Shown piece by piece: positions 1-9,685 of a DNA stretch of 64,000 nt. This stretch comes from Polynucleobacter sp. MWH-UH25E. GTDB taxonomy: Bacteria; Pseudomonadota; Gammaproteobacteria; Burkholderiales; Burkholderiaceae. The notes beneath the pieces are model-generated. The model ran no database searches. It was not told the DNA's origin and saw nothing but the letters and a program-made list of their open reading frames with translations. Both the position numbers and the translations under genes were made by a program. The DNA lies in the NCBI RefSeq assembly GCF_018687095.1, contig NZ_CP061286.1, positions 248,001-312,000 of the forward strand, read 5' to 3'. Within the stretch, counting starts at the first letter, position 1, and each line of letters opens with the position of its first letter.

Positions 1-1
1 G

Positions 2-1303
2 CTCTCAGCGGCAATGGCCCTGAATCTGCACTCCAGAATTGCTAGTCGTGTCTTGTTGCAAATGGCCCAGGCGCCTTATCGACAAGAAGATGATCTTTAT
101 AAATTAGCCTCCGGTCTAGCTTGGGAAGATTGGTTTAGCTCAAAGCAGACATTAAGAGTGGATGTAACAGCCCATCGCTCACCTTTGAAGAGTTTAAATT
201 TCGCAACCCTGAAGATTAAGGATGCGATTGTGGATCGCTTGCGAGACGTCACTGGTGATCGCCCCAATATCGATACGACCTTTCCGGACGTTCGTGTACA
301 AGCGCATTTAACCGCAACCCATGTCACGATTTATTTAGATACTTCTGGTGAGGCTCTTTTCAAGCGCGGTTGGCGTGATGAAAAAGGGGATGCTCCCTTA
401 AAAGAAAATTTAGCGGCAGGCATTTTGACAATCACAGGCTGGAGGCCTGGGCAGACTCTGTTCGATCCCATGTGTGGCAGTGGAACCTTTTTAATTGAAG
501 CAGCGCATAAGGCGCTGGCTATTCCTCCTGGAGGCATTCGGGCTGGGATGTATGGTGATGGCGCTAAGCCCAGCAAATTGGCTTATCGCCCACTAGTGAC
601 CTCTGCTGATGGGTTTGGTTTCCAGAGACTGAAGCCATTTAACGAAGCTGCCGAACAAAAGCGCTGGGCAAGTTTAAAAGAGTCATCCTTAAATGAGATT
701 CTGGGAAAACGTAAACAATATCCAGATGCTCAGTCCCTGGGAATTAGCGGTAGCGATATTAACGAGAAGTTGGTTTCGATGTTCAAAGGCAATTGGCAAA
801 GAGCGCAATTACCGGATCAGCCACCAGTTAGACAGGTCGACGCAATGGCAAGTAAGCCGCCGAGTAATACGCAAGATGGAATCATGTTGTTGAATCCTCC
901 TTATGGAGAGCGTTTGGTAATTAAGGGGGGTCGTGGCCAAGGTACTAATTTGCGCGATGTAAGTGATGACACTAGTGAACCAGAAAACCGTTTCGAGCTG
1001 AACCTGGAAACAGGTCGACAAAGCGCCAAACGATCCAGTCGGGAATCTCTTAAAAAACTCCAAGCTCAGGAAGAGCAAGACCCTAAATTTGTGGAGTTCT
1101 TGCGTCAATTTGGACAACACCTTAAAAATGCTTTTGGTGGCTGGAATGTCTTTGTATTGACTGCCGATATGGCTTTGCCGGGCCAACTACGGATTAAAGA
1201 GTCAAAACGCACCCCTTTATTTAACGGCCCTCTGGAGTGCCGACTATTTAAATTTGAGATGCATCAAAAACGTGCTGTAAGTTCGCATTCCGAGGCTGAA
1301 TGA
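2..1303 (+). CDS. THUMP/UPF0020 class I RNA methyltransferase (RlmL N-domain type), 5' partial
   Basis: SAM-dependent methyltransferase predicted to make N2-methylguanosine in 23S rRNA. The frame is open to the left edge, and the first Met at 14 lies inside a region that in this family follows the N-terminal ferredoxin-like/THUMP part, so the true start is outside the window. Counting from that Met, the SAM-binding motif FDPMCGSGTF lies near residues 150-160 and the catalytic NPPYGERL motif near 295. A charged insert (about residues 305-350) precedes the last strands. Specificity (RlmL, RlmK or another family member) cannot be settled from this fragment. Confidence 0.85.
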   Translation, partial: LSAAMALNLHSRIASRVLLQMAQAPYRQEDDLYKLASGLAWEDWFSSKQTLRVDVTAHRSPLKSLNFATLKIKDAIVDRLRDVTGDRPNIDTTFPDVRVQAHLTATHVTIYLDTSGEALFKRGWRDEKGDAPLKENLAAGILTITGWRPGQTLFDPMCGSGTFLIEAAHKALAIPPGGIRAGMYGDGAKPSKLAYRPLVTSADGFGFQRLKPFNEAAEQKRWASLKESSLNEILGKRKQYPDAQSLGISGSDINEKLVSMFKGNWQRAQLPDQPPVRQVDAMASKPPSNTQDGIMLLNPPYGERLVIKGGRGQGTNLRDVSDDTSEPENRFELNLETGRQSAKRSSRESLKKLQAQEEQDPKFVEFLRQFGQHLKNAFGGWNVFVLTADMALPGQLRIKESKRTPLFNGPLECRLFKFEMHQKRAVSSHSEAE

Positions 1304-1390
1304 AGTGGCAATGCGTTTTAAAATGAAAGCGAGCAATCGGTGTATCGTCACAATGCGTTAACTCTATTGATATAAGCGGAGATAGTATTC

Positions 1391-1561
1391 ATGGAATTCA
1401 AAACCTATATGTGTCTGATTTGTGGGTGGGTATATGACGAGGCTGCGGGTTTGCCGGATGAAGGTATTGCTCCAGGCACTCTCTGGAAAGATGTGCCAAT
1501 GAATTGGACTTGTCCAGAGTGTGGTGCCCGCAAAGAAGATTTTGAAATGATGGCAATCTAA
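1391..1561 (+). CDS. Rubredoxin
   Basis: A 56-residue one-iron electron carrier that acts in the cytoplasm. Two CxxC knuckles, CLIC at about residues 8-11 and CPEC at about 41-44, bind a single Fe. The aromatic residues and the GLPDEGIAPGT stretch between them are typical of rubredoxin. A GGAGA ribosome binding site lies about eight bases before the ATG. It sits 41 bp before hemL on the same strand, an arrangement I recognise from other betaproteobacteria. Its redox partner is not visible here. Confidence 0.95.
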   Translation: MEFKTYMCLICGWVYDEAAGLPDEGIAPGTLWKDVPMNWTCPECGARKEDFEMMAI

Positions 1562-1602
1562 TAAATTATTAGCAACAAAAATAGATCAGGATTGAGATAA
1601 GC

Positions 1603-2901
1603 GTGAGTCAAAACGAGGCTTTATTCGAGCGAGCACAAAAGACTATTCCGGGCGGAGTCAATTCTCCAGTGCGTGCCTTTCGTCAAGTAGGCGGCACACC
1701 TCGTTTTGTAACCAAAGCTCAAGGCCCCTATTTTTGGGATGCTGATAACAAGCGTTACATCGATTTAATTATGTCCTGGGGTCCCATGATTGTTGGTCAT
1801 GCGAACCCGGAAGTAGTTGAGGCAGTTCAAAAAGCAGCTTCAACCAGTTTTAGCTACGGCGCTCCTACTCAAGGCGAGATAGAGCTTGCAGAGCGCATCT
1901 GCGCATTGATGCCTAGTGTTGAGCAGGTACGAATGGTTTCGAGTGGAACTGAGGCGACGATGAGTGCTTTACGTTTGGCTCGAGGTTTTACTGGGCGAGA
2001 CTTAATCATTAAATTCGAGGGCTGTTATCACGGTCATGCTGATAGCTTATTAGTAAAGGCAGGTTCAGGTCTGTTGACTTTTGCAGACTCTACCCAGAAT
2101 GCGCCATCTTCTGGCGGCGTTCCACAAGATTTAGTGAAGCACACTTTAGTGTTGCCTTACAACGATGTTGCAGCAATTGAAGAGGTGTTTACCAAGCAAG
2201 GAAATCAAATTGCAGCGGTAATTCTGGAGCCCATCGCTGGCAATATGAATTTAATTCAACCTTCAAAAGAATTCTTAGGCGCTATTCGTAATTTGACGAG
2301 CAAGTTTGGTAGCGTATTAATTTACGATGAGGTAATGACTGGTTTTAGAGTTGCGCTTGGTGGTGCCCAATCATTGCATGGAATTACACCTGATTTGACT
2401 TGCCTAGGAAAAGTCATGGGTGGCGGTATGCCAATAGCCGCTTTTGGCGGCAAAAAAGAGATCATGTCGAAATTAGCCCCCTTAGGCAATGTTTATCAGG
2501 CTGGCACTTTATCCGGCAATCCCGTAGCCGTAGCTGCTGGTCTCAAAACGCTAGAGATTATTTCTAGAGAGGGTTTCTTTGAGTGCCTCACTGGCCAAAC
2601 AGAAAAATTGATGAAGGGATTGAAGCAAGCTGCAGATAAATCAAATATTCCATTTGCGGTTGATAGTGTTGGCGGAATGTTTGGTTTCTATTTTGCTAAA
2701 GATGTACCAACTTCATATGAGGCGGTTACAAAAACCAATATTGAAGCCTTCAAGAAATTCTTCCATCTCATGCTTGATGAGGGTGTGTATTTAGCGCCTT
2801 CAGCCTATGAGGCTGGATTCACATCGATTGCGCATGACAATGATGTTGTTGCTGCAATTATTGCTGCGGCTGAGAAGTCCTTCGCAAAGTTGAGCCATTA
2901 A
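1603..2901 (+). CDS. hemL: Glutamate-1-semialdehyde 2,1-aminomutase
   Basis: PLP enzyme that converts glutamate-1-semialdehyde to 5-aminolevulinate in the C5 pathway of tetrapyrrole synthesis. At 432 residues it is full length. It opens with the family signature FERAQKTIPGGVNSPVRAF and carries the PLP lysine in LGKVMGGGMPIAAFGG near residue 270. The start is GTG; no better ATG lies upstream. It follows the rubredoxin gene on the same strand. Confidence 0.97.
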   Translation: MSQNEALFERAQKTIPGGVNSPVRAFRQVGGTPRFVTKAQGPYFWDADNKRYIDLIMSWGPMIVGHANPEVVEAVQKAASTSFSYGAPTQGEIELAERICALMPSVEQVRMVSSGTEATMSALRLARGFTGRDLIIKFEGCYHGHADSLLVKAGSGLLTFADSTQNAPSSGGVPQDLVKHTLVLPYNDVAAIEEVFTKQGNQIAAVILEPIAGNMNLIQPSKEFLGAIRNLTSKFGSVLIYDEVMTGFRVALGGAQSLHGITPDLTCLGKVMGGGMPIAAFGGKKEIMSKLAPLGNVYQAGTLSGNPVAVAAGLKTLEIISREGFFECLTGQTEKLMKGLKQAADKSNIPFAVDSVGGMFGFYFAKDVPTSYEAVTKTNIEAFKKFFHLMLDEGVYLAPSAYEAGFTSIAHDNDVVAAIIAAAEKSFAKLSH

Positions 2902-2916
2902 TACTCGGCTCTACAT

Positions 2917-4818
2917 ATGACAATGCATAAATACATTCCATCTATCGATGGTTTGCGTGCCCTCGCAGTATTGTCAGTAATTCTTTTTCATGGGTTTCCA
3001 AAAGTATTTCCAGGTGGGTTTATAGGTGTAGATGTTTTCTTTGTTATCTCAGGCTACCTCATTACTCAGATCATTGTCGATAAGGCAACATCCAATCAAT
3101 TCTCCTTTGTCGACTTTTATTCGCGTCGCATTAGGAGAATATTTCCAGCTTTAATTCTTGTTTTCATGGCCGTATATGGACTCGGTTGGTTTGTCATGTT
3201 GCCAAACGAGTTCATGCAACTCGGTAAGCATATTGCAGCTGGAGCTGCGTTCATATCTAATTGGGTGTATTGGTTGGAGGCCGGATATTTTGATGAGTTG
3301 GCAGAATTAAAGCCTTTACTAAATCTCTGGTCTTTGGGTGTAGAGGAGCAGTTCTATATTTTTTGGCCCTGCATTATCTTACTTGCGTTGAGATTGAGAT
3401 TAAATCTGCGCAAGGTTTTGATTGGAATAATTGCCGCATCGTTCTTAATTAATGTCTTATTTGTAAAAACCAATCCATCTGCAACTTTCTATTTGCCATT
3501 CGCACGTACTTGGGAGTTGGGATTGGGGGGCTTGCTTGCAATTTATCCTGCTCGCTTAAAAGACATAAAGATTAATAGCCTTATTGCAATTTTGGGCTTA
3601 GTGGGAATATTGAGCCCCATATTTTATCTATCTCCAAAATCTGTTTTTCCAGGATGGTCGGCTTTGCCACCTGTTTTGGGGGCGGTGTTGTTTTTGGCCA
3701 CAGTTAAATCTGATGCGTGGCCTATAAAAATTTTTTCCAATAGGTGGATGGTAGCGATAGGACTGATTAGCTACCCTTTGTATTTGTGGCATTGGCCGGT
3801 TTTGAGCCTTGGTCGTCTTATGAAAGGCTCGTCTTTATCCCAATATGAGACTGTTTGGCTATTGCTCATTAGTTTATTTTTAGCTTTCATCAGCTATGCA
3901 TTGATTGAAAAGAGAGTTCGCAAGCTACAACAAAAGACCGTTGTTGTTCTTTGTCTGTTGATGGCGGTGATTGGATTTCAGGGATGGAATACTTTGCATA
4001 GAGAAGGTCTAGAGTATCGCTTGAGAAAATACATCACCGTCTCAGACGACCAGCGACGAGATTTTGAAAAGTGGGAGAAGAAGGGCATGCTCCCAGTTGG
4101 TAATTGCCAGCCAGGATTTATCTATCCCGAGGCTCATGTTTGCGCAACCAGTAATGCATCATTGGGCGCTGATATTGCTGTGTTTGGTGACAGTCATGCC
4201 TTTAGCTCATATTGGGGTATCGCAAAGGCTTACGAGAATCAGCATGTGACTCGATTGATTGGCCAGGGTGCATGCCTTCCATTCCTTGATGCTGGTCAGT
4301 TTGGAATATATCCTAATTGCCAAGAAAATATTAACCAGCAGATCCAATGGATTGCCGATAATCCCACTATCAAGACAGTCTTTATTTTTCATCGATATCC
4401 TCAAGGTCTGAACACTTCGAATACCAAGGATTTTGAACTGTCGATTCAAAAAACTTTTAATAGATTTTTAAGTGCAAAGAAGCAGGTTATTTACGCTTAT
4501 TCTGTACCGGAGTTAGGCCATGATCCAAGGCTATGTGTTGGAGAGCTGCCTTTAGGTAGAAATAAACCTTCAAATACCTGCTCAGTCTCGCTTGTCGACG
4601 AGAGTGAGCGCCAAAGAATTTATCGTTCTAGTATCAAAAATATTCAGAGTGAGAATCCGGATATTAAATTCTTTGATCCCAGTACCTTTATGTGCCCTAA
4701 TGGATTGTGTGGGGCGGTGATTGATGGAAAGGTAATGTTTACTGACACTAATCACCTATCTGAATCGGGATCAAATATTCAAGGCTTGGCAATTAAAAAG
4801 CAATTTCCTCTAAATTGA
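2917..4818 (+). CDS. Acyltransferase-3 / SGNH fusion (OafA/YrhL type surface O-acyltransferase)
   Basis: Inner-membrane O-acyltransferase expected to acetylate a surface or periplasmic glycan. The first roughly 370 residues are a multi-span acyltransferase-3 domain, opening with YIPSIDGLRALAVLSVI and carrying RRIRRIFPAL and VEEQFYIFWP motifs. The rest is a periplasmic SGNH hydrolase-like domain with GDSH near residue 427 and a DTNHLS catalytic Asp/His near the end. At 633 residues it matches two-domain family members. It starts 15 bp after hemL and ends just before convergent apaH. The acceptor glycan is unknown; the nearest glycan locus is about 6 kb away. Confidence 0.9.
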   Translation: MTMHKYIPSIDGLRALAVLSVILFHGFPKVFPGGFIGVDVFFVISGYLITQIIVDKATSNQFSFVDFYSRRIRRIFPALILVFMAVYGLGWFVMLPNEFMQLGKHIAAGAAFISNWVYWLEAGYFDELAELKPLLNLWSLGVEEQFYIFWPCIILLALRLRLNLRKVLIGIIAASFLINVLFVKTNPSATFYLPFARTWELGLGGLLAIYPARLKDIKINSLIAILGLVGILSPIFYLSPKSVFPGWSALPPVLGAVLFLATVKSDAWPIKIFSNRWMVAIGLISYPLYLWHWPVLSLGRLMKGSSLSQYETVWLLLISLFLAFISYALIEKRVRKLQQKTVVVLCLLMAVIGFQGWNTLHREGLEYRLRKYITVSDDQRRDFEKWEKKGMLPVGNCQPGFIYPEAHVCATSNASLGADIAVFGDSHAFSSYWGIAKAYENQHVTRLIGQGACLPFLDAGQFGIYPNCQENINQQIQWIADNPTIKTVFIFHRYPQGLNTSNTKDFELSIQKTFNRFLSAKKQVIYAYSVPELGHDPRLCVGELPLGRNKPSNTCSVSLVDESERQRIYRSSIKNIQSENPDIKFFDPSTFMCPNGLCGAVIDGKVMFTDTNHLSESGSNIQGLAIKKQFPLN

Positions 4819-4830
4819 GTTAATCAGAGC

Positions 4831-5670
4831 TCACATGCGCAGTGGATGATCATAGCCATCCACCTGAATAATCTCAGAGCGTTTCATATCTTTATTGGAG
4901 TCAGAGATTTGCATGGCAGTAAGTTTTCCACCCCATACGCAACCAGTATCTAAGCCAACAACATTATGTTGACGCATCAACCCTAGGGTGGACCAGTGGC
5001 CAAAGTAGATGACTGTGTCCTGGGTTTTTCTCTTTGGGGTCTTGAACCAGGGAATATAACCCTTGGGACCATCCTCCAGGCCCTCTTTGCTTTCAAATTC
5101 CATTCTTCCGCTAGGTGTGCAGAAGCGCATTCTGGTTAATGCATTTGTGATAACTCGCAAACGATCATAGCCCTTTAGGGAATTGCTCCATTCATTAGGG
5201 GTGTTGCCATACATATTCCCTAAGAAGTCTTTATAAGATTTACTGCGCAATACCTTTTCAACTTCTTGTGCGCATTCGATGGTTTGCTGTAAATCCCACT
5301 GAGGTAGAACGCCAGCATGAACAGTGAGAACCTTGCCATTACTCAGGGCGAGAGGACGCTTGCGAACCCAGTTAATAAGCTCTTTTCTATCGGGGGCATC
5401 TAGAATGGGTTCCACAGTATCTAGCCCACGAGTTTTGCGAATACCAGCGTCTATCGCCAATAAGTGAAGATCATGGTTTCCGAGAATGCATTCAGCTCGA
5501 CCAGATTCTTGGAGAGACTTTAGTTTTCGTAGTGCACCCAAGGAGTCTGGACCACGATTGACCAAGTCTCCCAAAAAAATCATTTTTGATTGTTTTGGAA
5601 GTTTTTTAACGAGGTTATTTAGAGAGGGCGCGCATCCTTGTACGTCCCCTACAACATAAATCTTGCTCAT
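4831..5670 (-). CDS. apaH: Symmetrical bis(5'-nucleosyl)-tetraphosphatase
   Basis: Hydrolyses Ap4A and related alarmones to two ADP; recent work on the family also credits it with RNA decapping. At 279 residues it is standard size. The metallophosphoesterase metal ligands are visible as GDVQGC near residue 8, GDLVNRGPDS near 34 and GNHD near 64, followed by VHAG and a late GHWSTLG. It lies 12 bp from the convergent acyltransferase gene and 32 bp downstream of phrB on the same strand. Confidence 0.95.
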   Translation of the reverse strand: MSKIYVVGDVQGCAPSLNNLVKKLPKQSKMIFLGDLVNRGPDSLGALRKLKSLQESGRAECILGNHDLHLLAIDAGIRKTRGLDTVEPILDAPDRKELINWVRKRPLALSNGKVLTVHAGVLPQWDLQQTIECAQEVEKVLRSKSYKDFLGNMYGNTPNEWSNSLKGYDRLRVITNALTRMRFCTPSGRMEFESKEGLEDGPKGYIPWFKTPKRKTQDTVIYFGHWSTLGLMRQHNVVGLDTGCVWGGKLTAMQISDSNKDMKRSEIIQVDGYDHPLRM

Positions 5671-5702
5671 GCCTTATCTTAAAGCGGAATGCTAGGGTCG
5701 GC

Positions 5703-7181
5703 TTAAGACTGGGTAACTTTTTTAACTACGTTATACCGTAGCAATGTTTTTTTGCGAGCCTCATCATGATCTACGATGGGGTATGGGTAGTCTCTTCCTA
5801 AAACAAGGCCTGCGCTTTCAAGCTCGATATGTCCGGCTTGCCAAGGCGCATGAATGGATTTTTTAGAGAGTTTCTCTAGCTGCGGTAGGTATCGTTTGAT
5901 AAATTTCCCTTCCGAGTCAAATTTCTCGGACTGGGTAATGGGGTTGAAGATTCTGAAATAGGGCTGAGCATCACAACCTGAAGAGGATGCCCATTGCCAA
6001 CCACCGTTATTGGAAGAGAACTCAAAATCATTGAGATGTTCAGCAAAGTATGCCTCGCCCCAGCGCCAATCAATACCGAGATCCTTTGTCAAAAAACTAG
6101 CCGCCACCATGCGCAGGCGATTATGCATGTAACCAGTTTGATTGAGTTGATGCATTGCTGCATCCACTAGTGGGTAACCCGTTTTCCCTTCACACCAAGC
6201 TTGAAATAATTTTTTAGCGTGAGCACCACTTTCCCAAACAATATTGTCATAGTCGGGTTTGAATGAGAGCCCTTCTGCCAAGCGTGGATGGTTGGCAAGA
6301 ATCATGAAATAAAAATCTCGCCATATCAGTTCGCTAAGCCAAATCGTAGCGCCCATGCTACCCGCAAGCATTCGACGATGTGCTTCACGCACGAGACCTC
6401 GAATAGAGAGCATTCCAAAGCGCAAATGAGTTGATAAATAACTTACCCCCTTAATTGCAGGAAAATCTCTGCCAATCTGGTACTGATCAATGCGCGAGAG
6501 AAAGTCTTCTAAAAATAGTTGACCACCTTGAGATCCAGGTGGTAGATAGCTTTCGATGCCCGTAGAGCAAAAGCCCATCGACTCTAAAGAGGGTAGCGCT
6601 AGATCCAGTTTTTTAGGAACAGGAGCGAATTGCCCTGGCTTTGGATTGCAATCATAAGCTGCAAGATCTTTTTCCTGAAGTGTTTTCAGCCAATTATTTT
6701 TATATGGAGTAAAAACTGAAAAGACGGTATTGGAATTTGTGAGAATTTCTTTTTTCTCAAAGATCACCTGATCTTTAAAGGTCTCGAATTGAATGCCTAA
6801 TTTTTCAAGTGAGCTTTGGACTAATTCATCTCTATGAATTGCGGAAGGTTCATAGTCTCGATTAGTGAATACAGTATTAACACCGAGCTCTTTTGCGATC
6901 TGAGGGATGCATTCGGTTGGATTGCCAAAACGGACGATAAGTCCGCAATCAAGCTTCCGCAGTTCCTCGTCTATCTGCTTGATACCCTGCCAAATAAAGT
7001 CAACCCGACGGTCGTGTTTGAGCCCTTTTGAGTCAAGCTCGCCTTGTAACAAGGGTTTCAGAATTTCAGTGTCAAAAATGAAGGTAAGCCAGACTTGCTT
7101 GCAGTTCACGAGAGCATGGTGAAGTGCCGCATTGTCATATAAGCGGAGATCACGTCTAAGCCAAACAAGTCCTTTATTCAT
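5703..7181 (-). CDS. phrB: Deoxyribodipyrimidine photolyase (CPD class I)
   Basis: Light-driven repair of cyclobutane pyrimidine dimers using FAD and an antenna chromophore. The N-terminal Rossmann domain opens GLVWLRRDLRL. The C-terminal FAD domain carries IWLSELIWRDFY and NNGGWQWASSSGCD with YFRIFNP. I place the start at the ATG at 7181 because family members begin at this MxKxLVWxRRDLR block; a longer frame back to 7229 adds 16 unconserved residues and runs into the divergent ydcF-like gene. Length from 7181 is 492 residues. It is followed by apaH. Confidence 0.95.
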   Translation of the reverse strand: MNKGLVWLRRDLRLYDNAALHHALVNCKQVWLTFIFDTEILKPLLQGELDSKGLKHDRRVDFIWQGIKQIDEELRKLDCGLIVRFGNPTECIPQIAKELGVNTVFTNRDYEPSAIHRDELVQSSLEKLGIQFETFKDQVIFEKKEILTNSNTVFSVFTPYKNNWLKTLQEKDLAAYDCNPKPGQFAPVPKKLDLALPSLESMGFCSTGIESYLPPGSQGGQLFLEDFLSRIDQYQIGRDFPAIKGVSYLSTHLRFGMLSIRGLVREAHRRMLAGSMGATIWLSELIWRDFYFMILANHPRLAEGLSFKPDYDNIVWESGAHAKKLFQAWCEGKTGYPLVDAAMHQLNQTGYMHNRLRMVAASFLTKDLGIDWRWGEAYFAEHLNDFEFSSNNGGWQWASSSGCDAQPYFRIFNPITQSEKFDSEGKFIKRYLPQLEKLSKKSIHAPWQAGHIELESAGLVLGRDYPYPIVDHDEARKKTLLRYNVVKKVTQS

Positions 7182-7252
7182 AGACCCTATATTAGGGCTA
7201 ATTGATAAAAATTGTTGAGAGGGCCTCATTTAAAAGGTTAAGATTTCAAACA

Positions 7253-8074
7253 ATGATGGATACGATCTTTTTTATTCTCTCGAAGGTAGTGCAGTTCTGC
7301 ATAGAGCCACTGAATTGGGTAATTCTTTTTATTATTCTCAGTCTGATTTTCCTGATCCTGCGGAAGCTAGCGCTTTGCAAGCGTTTTCTCCTGCTGGCAC
7401 TTTTTGATCTGTTGGTGGTCGGTTGGTTGCCGACTTCTGAAATGGGTTTGAGGTATCTCGAGGGGATTATTCCAAAAACCTCGCTTGCGGGACTTTCAGA
7501 AAACGATTTAGGTGGAATCATCATCCTAGGTGGTGCGATAGAGGGTGGTCAAATTGCTATCGATCGAGGAGAGGTATCCATATATTCTTCAGCTGAGCGT
7601 GTAACCAAGGCTTTTGAACTCGTTCGAAAATATCCAAACTTGCCATTCATATTTAGCGGCTACTCAGGGCGAATTAGCCACAAAGGTATTTCAGAATCAG
7701 AAGCATTCAAACAGTTGATTCAAGAGCAGGGGTTTACTGAGCTAACAGACAAAACTGCGCATTATGAGAATCAGTCGCGAAACACCTATGAGAATGCTCT
7801 TTATGTGAAGCCAATAATTGAAGAGTTCGGTAAAAAGAATGAGTCTGGTGCTTTGAGGCCATGGCTACTAGTTACTTCCGCTAGTCACATGTATCGCTCT
7901 GCAAAGATTTTTGAAAAGCAAAGTATTGCCGTGATTCCCGTGCCAGTCGATTACCAGACGGCAGCCAGTCTTCGCTGGACTGAGTTTGATTTAGTCGATG
8001 GTGCCCAAAATTGGAATAAGTTAATTCATGAGTTTGTCGGACTTTTTGCCTATTGGATTACTGGAAAAATCTAG
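7253..8074 (+). CDS. YdcF/ElyC-family (DUF218) envelope protein
   Basis: DUF218 proteins of the SanA/ElyC/YdcF group have been linked to envelope integrity and lipid-carrier metabolism. Two hydrophobic segments fill roughly the first 65 residues, followed by a cytoplasmic or periplasmic domain with IIILGGAIEGG, FSGYSG, ENQSRNTYENA and LVTSASHMYRSA, all typical of the family. The start is one of two adjacent ATGs at 7253/7256; the upstream TTG at 7202 is less likely. It is divergent from phrB with about 70 bp between them. The exact reaction is unknown. Confidence 0.8.
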   Translation: MMDTIFFILSKVVQFCIEPLNWVILFIILSLIFLILRKLALCKRFLLLALFDLLVVGWLPTSEMGLRYLEGIIPKTSLAGLSENDLGGIIILGGAIEGGQIAIDRGEVSIYSSAERVTKAFELVRKYPNLPFIFSGYSGRISHKGISESEAFKQLIQEQGFTELTDKTAHYENQSRNTYENALYVKPIIEEFGKKNESGALRPWLLVTSASHMYRSAKIFEKQSIAVIPVPVDYQTAASLRWTEFDLVDGAQNWNKLIHEFVGLFAYWITGKI

Positions 8075-8096
8075 ATATTCGGTAAAATAGCCACAT

Positions 8097-8729
8097 ATGA
8101 CTACGGCCAAAAACGCCCCGCATGATTCCGATTCTGGGTCTTGGGTATCTCATTCGGCCGATCATTTAGCAAATCAATTTTTAATCGCCATGCCAGGCAT
8201 GGTAGATCCCAATTTTGCTAATTCTGTTGTTTACTTATTTGAGCACAATGAGCGAGGTGCAATGGGTTTGGTGGTGAACAAACCCACTGAAGTTGATTTA
8301 GCTACTTTATTTGACAAGATAGAGCTGAAACTCGAAATTGCACCATTGCTTGAGCAGCCCGTATATTTTGGTGGCCCCGTGCAAATTGAGCGTGGTTTTG
8401 TCCTTCATGAATCAAACCCCCAACTTTCCTATAGCTCTTCCTTGATCATTCCTGGAGGTTTGACAATGACGACCTCTAAAGATGTACTTGAGGCGGTCGC
8501 TATAGGTAATGGCCCCAAAAATTTCCTCATGACATTAGGTTATGCAGGTTGGGGTGCCGGCCAGCTTGAAGAAGAAATTACCTTAAATGGCTGGATGAAT
8601 GTGCCTTTATCGCGAGAACAAATGATGGAAATCATTTTTAATACGCCATCTAGCAGGCGATATGAGAAGACGATGAGTCATCTTGGCTTTGACTTATCTT
8701 CTCTATCTGGTGAAGCAGGGCATGCCTGA
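8097..8729 (+). CDS. yqgE: YqgE/AlgH family protein
   Basis: A conserved cytoplasmic protein (UPF0301) of uncertain function, called AlgH in Pseudomonas. At 210 residues, it has the LANQFLIAMPGMVDPNFANSV opening and NERGAMGLVVNKP block, then FGGPVQIERGFVLH and GYAGWGAGQLEEEI. A TAAAAT box ends eight bases before the ATG, so its mRNA may have a very short leader. Its stop overlaps or abuts the yqgF start, the usual yqgE-yqgF pairing. Confidence 0.93.
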   Translation: MTTAKNAPHDSDSGSWVSHSADHLANQFLIAMPGMVDPNFANSVVYLFEHNERGAMGLVVNKPTEVDLATLFDKIELKLEIAPLLEQPVYFGGPVQIERGFVLHESNPQLSYSSSLIIPGGLTMTTSKDVLEAVAIGNGPKNFLMTLGYAGWGAGQLEEEITLNGWMNVPLSREQMMEIIFNTPSSRRYEKTMSHLGFDLSSLSGEAGHA

Positions 8730-8730
8730 G

Positions 8731-9141
8731 ATGTCTGATTCATCGATTGATAAGTCAATTACGGTAATGGCTTTTGATTATGGAACCCGTCGTGTAGGTG
8801 TTGCAGTCGGAAACTCGGTAACGCAATCAGGACAGGCCTTAAAAACGATTGCTGCACCAAATTTGGACGCTTTGTTTATAGAGATTCAGGCGCTAATAAA
8901 AGAATGGCAGCCCGATCGACTAGTGGTTGGACGCCCCTTACATCCTGATGGTGCAGAGCATGAGATGACTGCTAAAGCCATCCGATTTGGCAATCAGTTG
9001 CATGGACGCCTTAATTTGCCAGTGGTTTGGGTGGATGAACGTTATTCTTCGGCGGTTTTAGAGGCGGACGCGAAGATGCGGGACAATCTAGATGCGCACT
9101 CTGCTGCCCTCATTTTGGAGCAGTATTTTGCGGAACAATAA
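8731..9141 (+). CDS. yqgF: Putative pre-16S rRNA nuclease (YqgF/RuvX)
   Basis: RNase H-fold enzyme that processes the 5' end of 16S rRNA. Family motifs: VMAFDYGTRRVGVAVGN near the N-terminus with the catalytic Asp, VVGRPLHPDG, and VDERYSS with Glu. I favour the ATG at 8731, two bases after yqgE; an in-frame ATG at 8722 would overlap yqgE by eight bases and is equally possible. It is followed by pyrR after 43 bp, so yqgE-yqgF-pyrR-pyrB may be co-transcribed. Confidence 0.92.
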   Translation: MSDSSIDKSITVMAFDYGTRRVGVAVGNSVTQSGQALKTIAAPNLDALFIEIQALIKEWQPDRLVVGRPLHPDGAEHEMTAKAIRFGNQLHGRLNLPVVWVDERYSSAVLEADAKMRDNLDAHSAALILEQYFAEQ

Positions 9142-9184
9142 TTGCTTGATATCGTTTGAAATTGAGAAGTGTTGGAATAAATAA

Positions 9185-9685
9185 ATGAACGCTGAATTGA
9201 TGTACGAAAAGTTGCTAGGAGCTGTCAAAAAAAGAGCTCAACAGGGCTCATTTGAGCTGGCTGGACTGGCAATGGGCGGCGCTTGGATTGCGGAGCGTTT
9301 AGCCAAGGACTTAGGTATGCCTCATTATGGGGTCATCAACGTGGCTTTTCATCGAGATGACTATGCAGAAAAAGGAATGACTGCATTGCGCACTGCCAGC
9401 ACTATGACGACTCATTTACCGTTTGAAGTGAATGGCGCCAACATCGTCTTGATTGATGACGTCTTGTTTACCGGTAGAACAGTGCGCGCCGCCTTAAATG
9501 AATTATTTGATTTTGGTAGACCAGCGCAAGTTGAACTAATGGTGCTGGCTGATCGCGGTCATCGTGAGCTTCCAGTTGCAGCGAATTTTGTGGGTGAGCA
9601 AGTGCAAGTAGCCGATAACCATATATTGGTTTTAGAGAAAGATTCCGCTGGAAAATTGAGTTTTCAGCTTGAGGGGCGTGAATAA
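9185..9685 (+). CDS. pyrR: PyrR-type phosphoribosyltransferase
   Basis: A 166-residue type I phosphoribosyltransferase of the PyrR group: uracil phosphoribosyltransferase and, in Gram-positives, a pyr-mRNA attenuator protein. The PRPP loop VLIDDVLFTGRTVRAAL is at about residues 94-110. The stop overlaps the pyrB start by one base. I see no attenuator hairpin in the 43 bp upstream, so an RNA-binding role is unproven here. Confidence 0.92.
   Translation: MNAELMYEKLLGAVKKRAQQGSFELAGLAMGGAWIAERLAKDLGMPHYGVINVAFHRDDYAEKGMTALRTASTMTTHLPFEVNGANIVLIDDVLFTGRTVRAALNELFDFGRPAQVELMVLADRGHRELPVAANFVGEQVQVADNHILVLEKDSAGKLSFQLEGRE

Noticed and set aside
809..1186. 125-residue minus-strand frame
   Set aside because: Shadow of the RNA methyltransferase gene, without start signal or recognisable domain.
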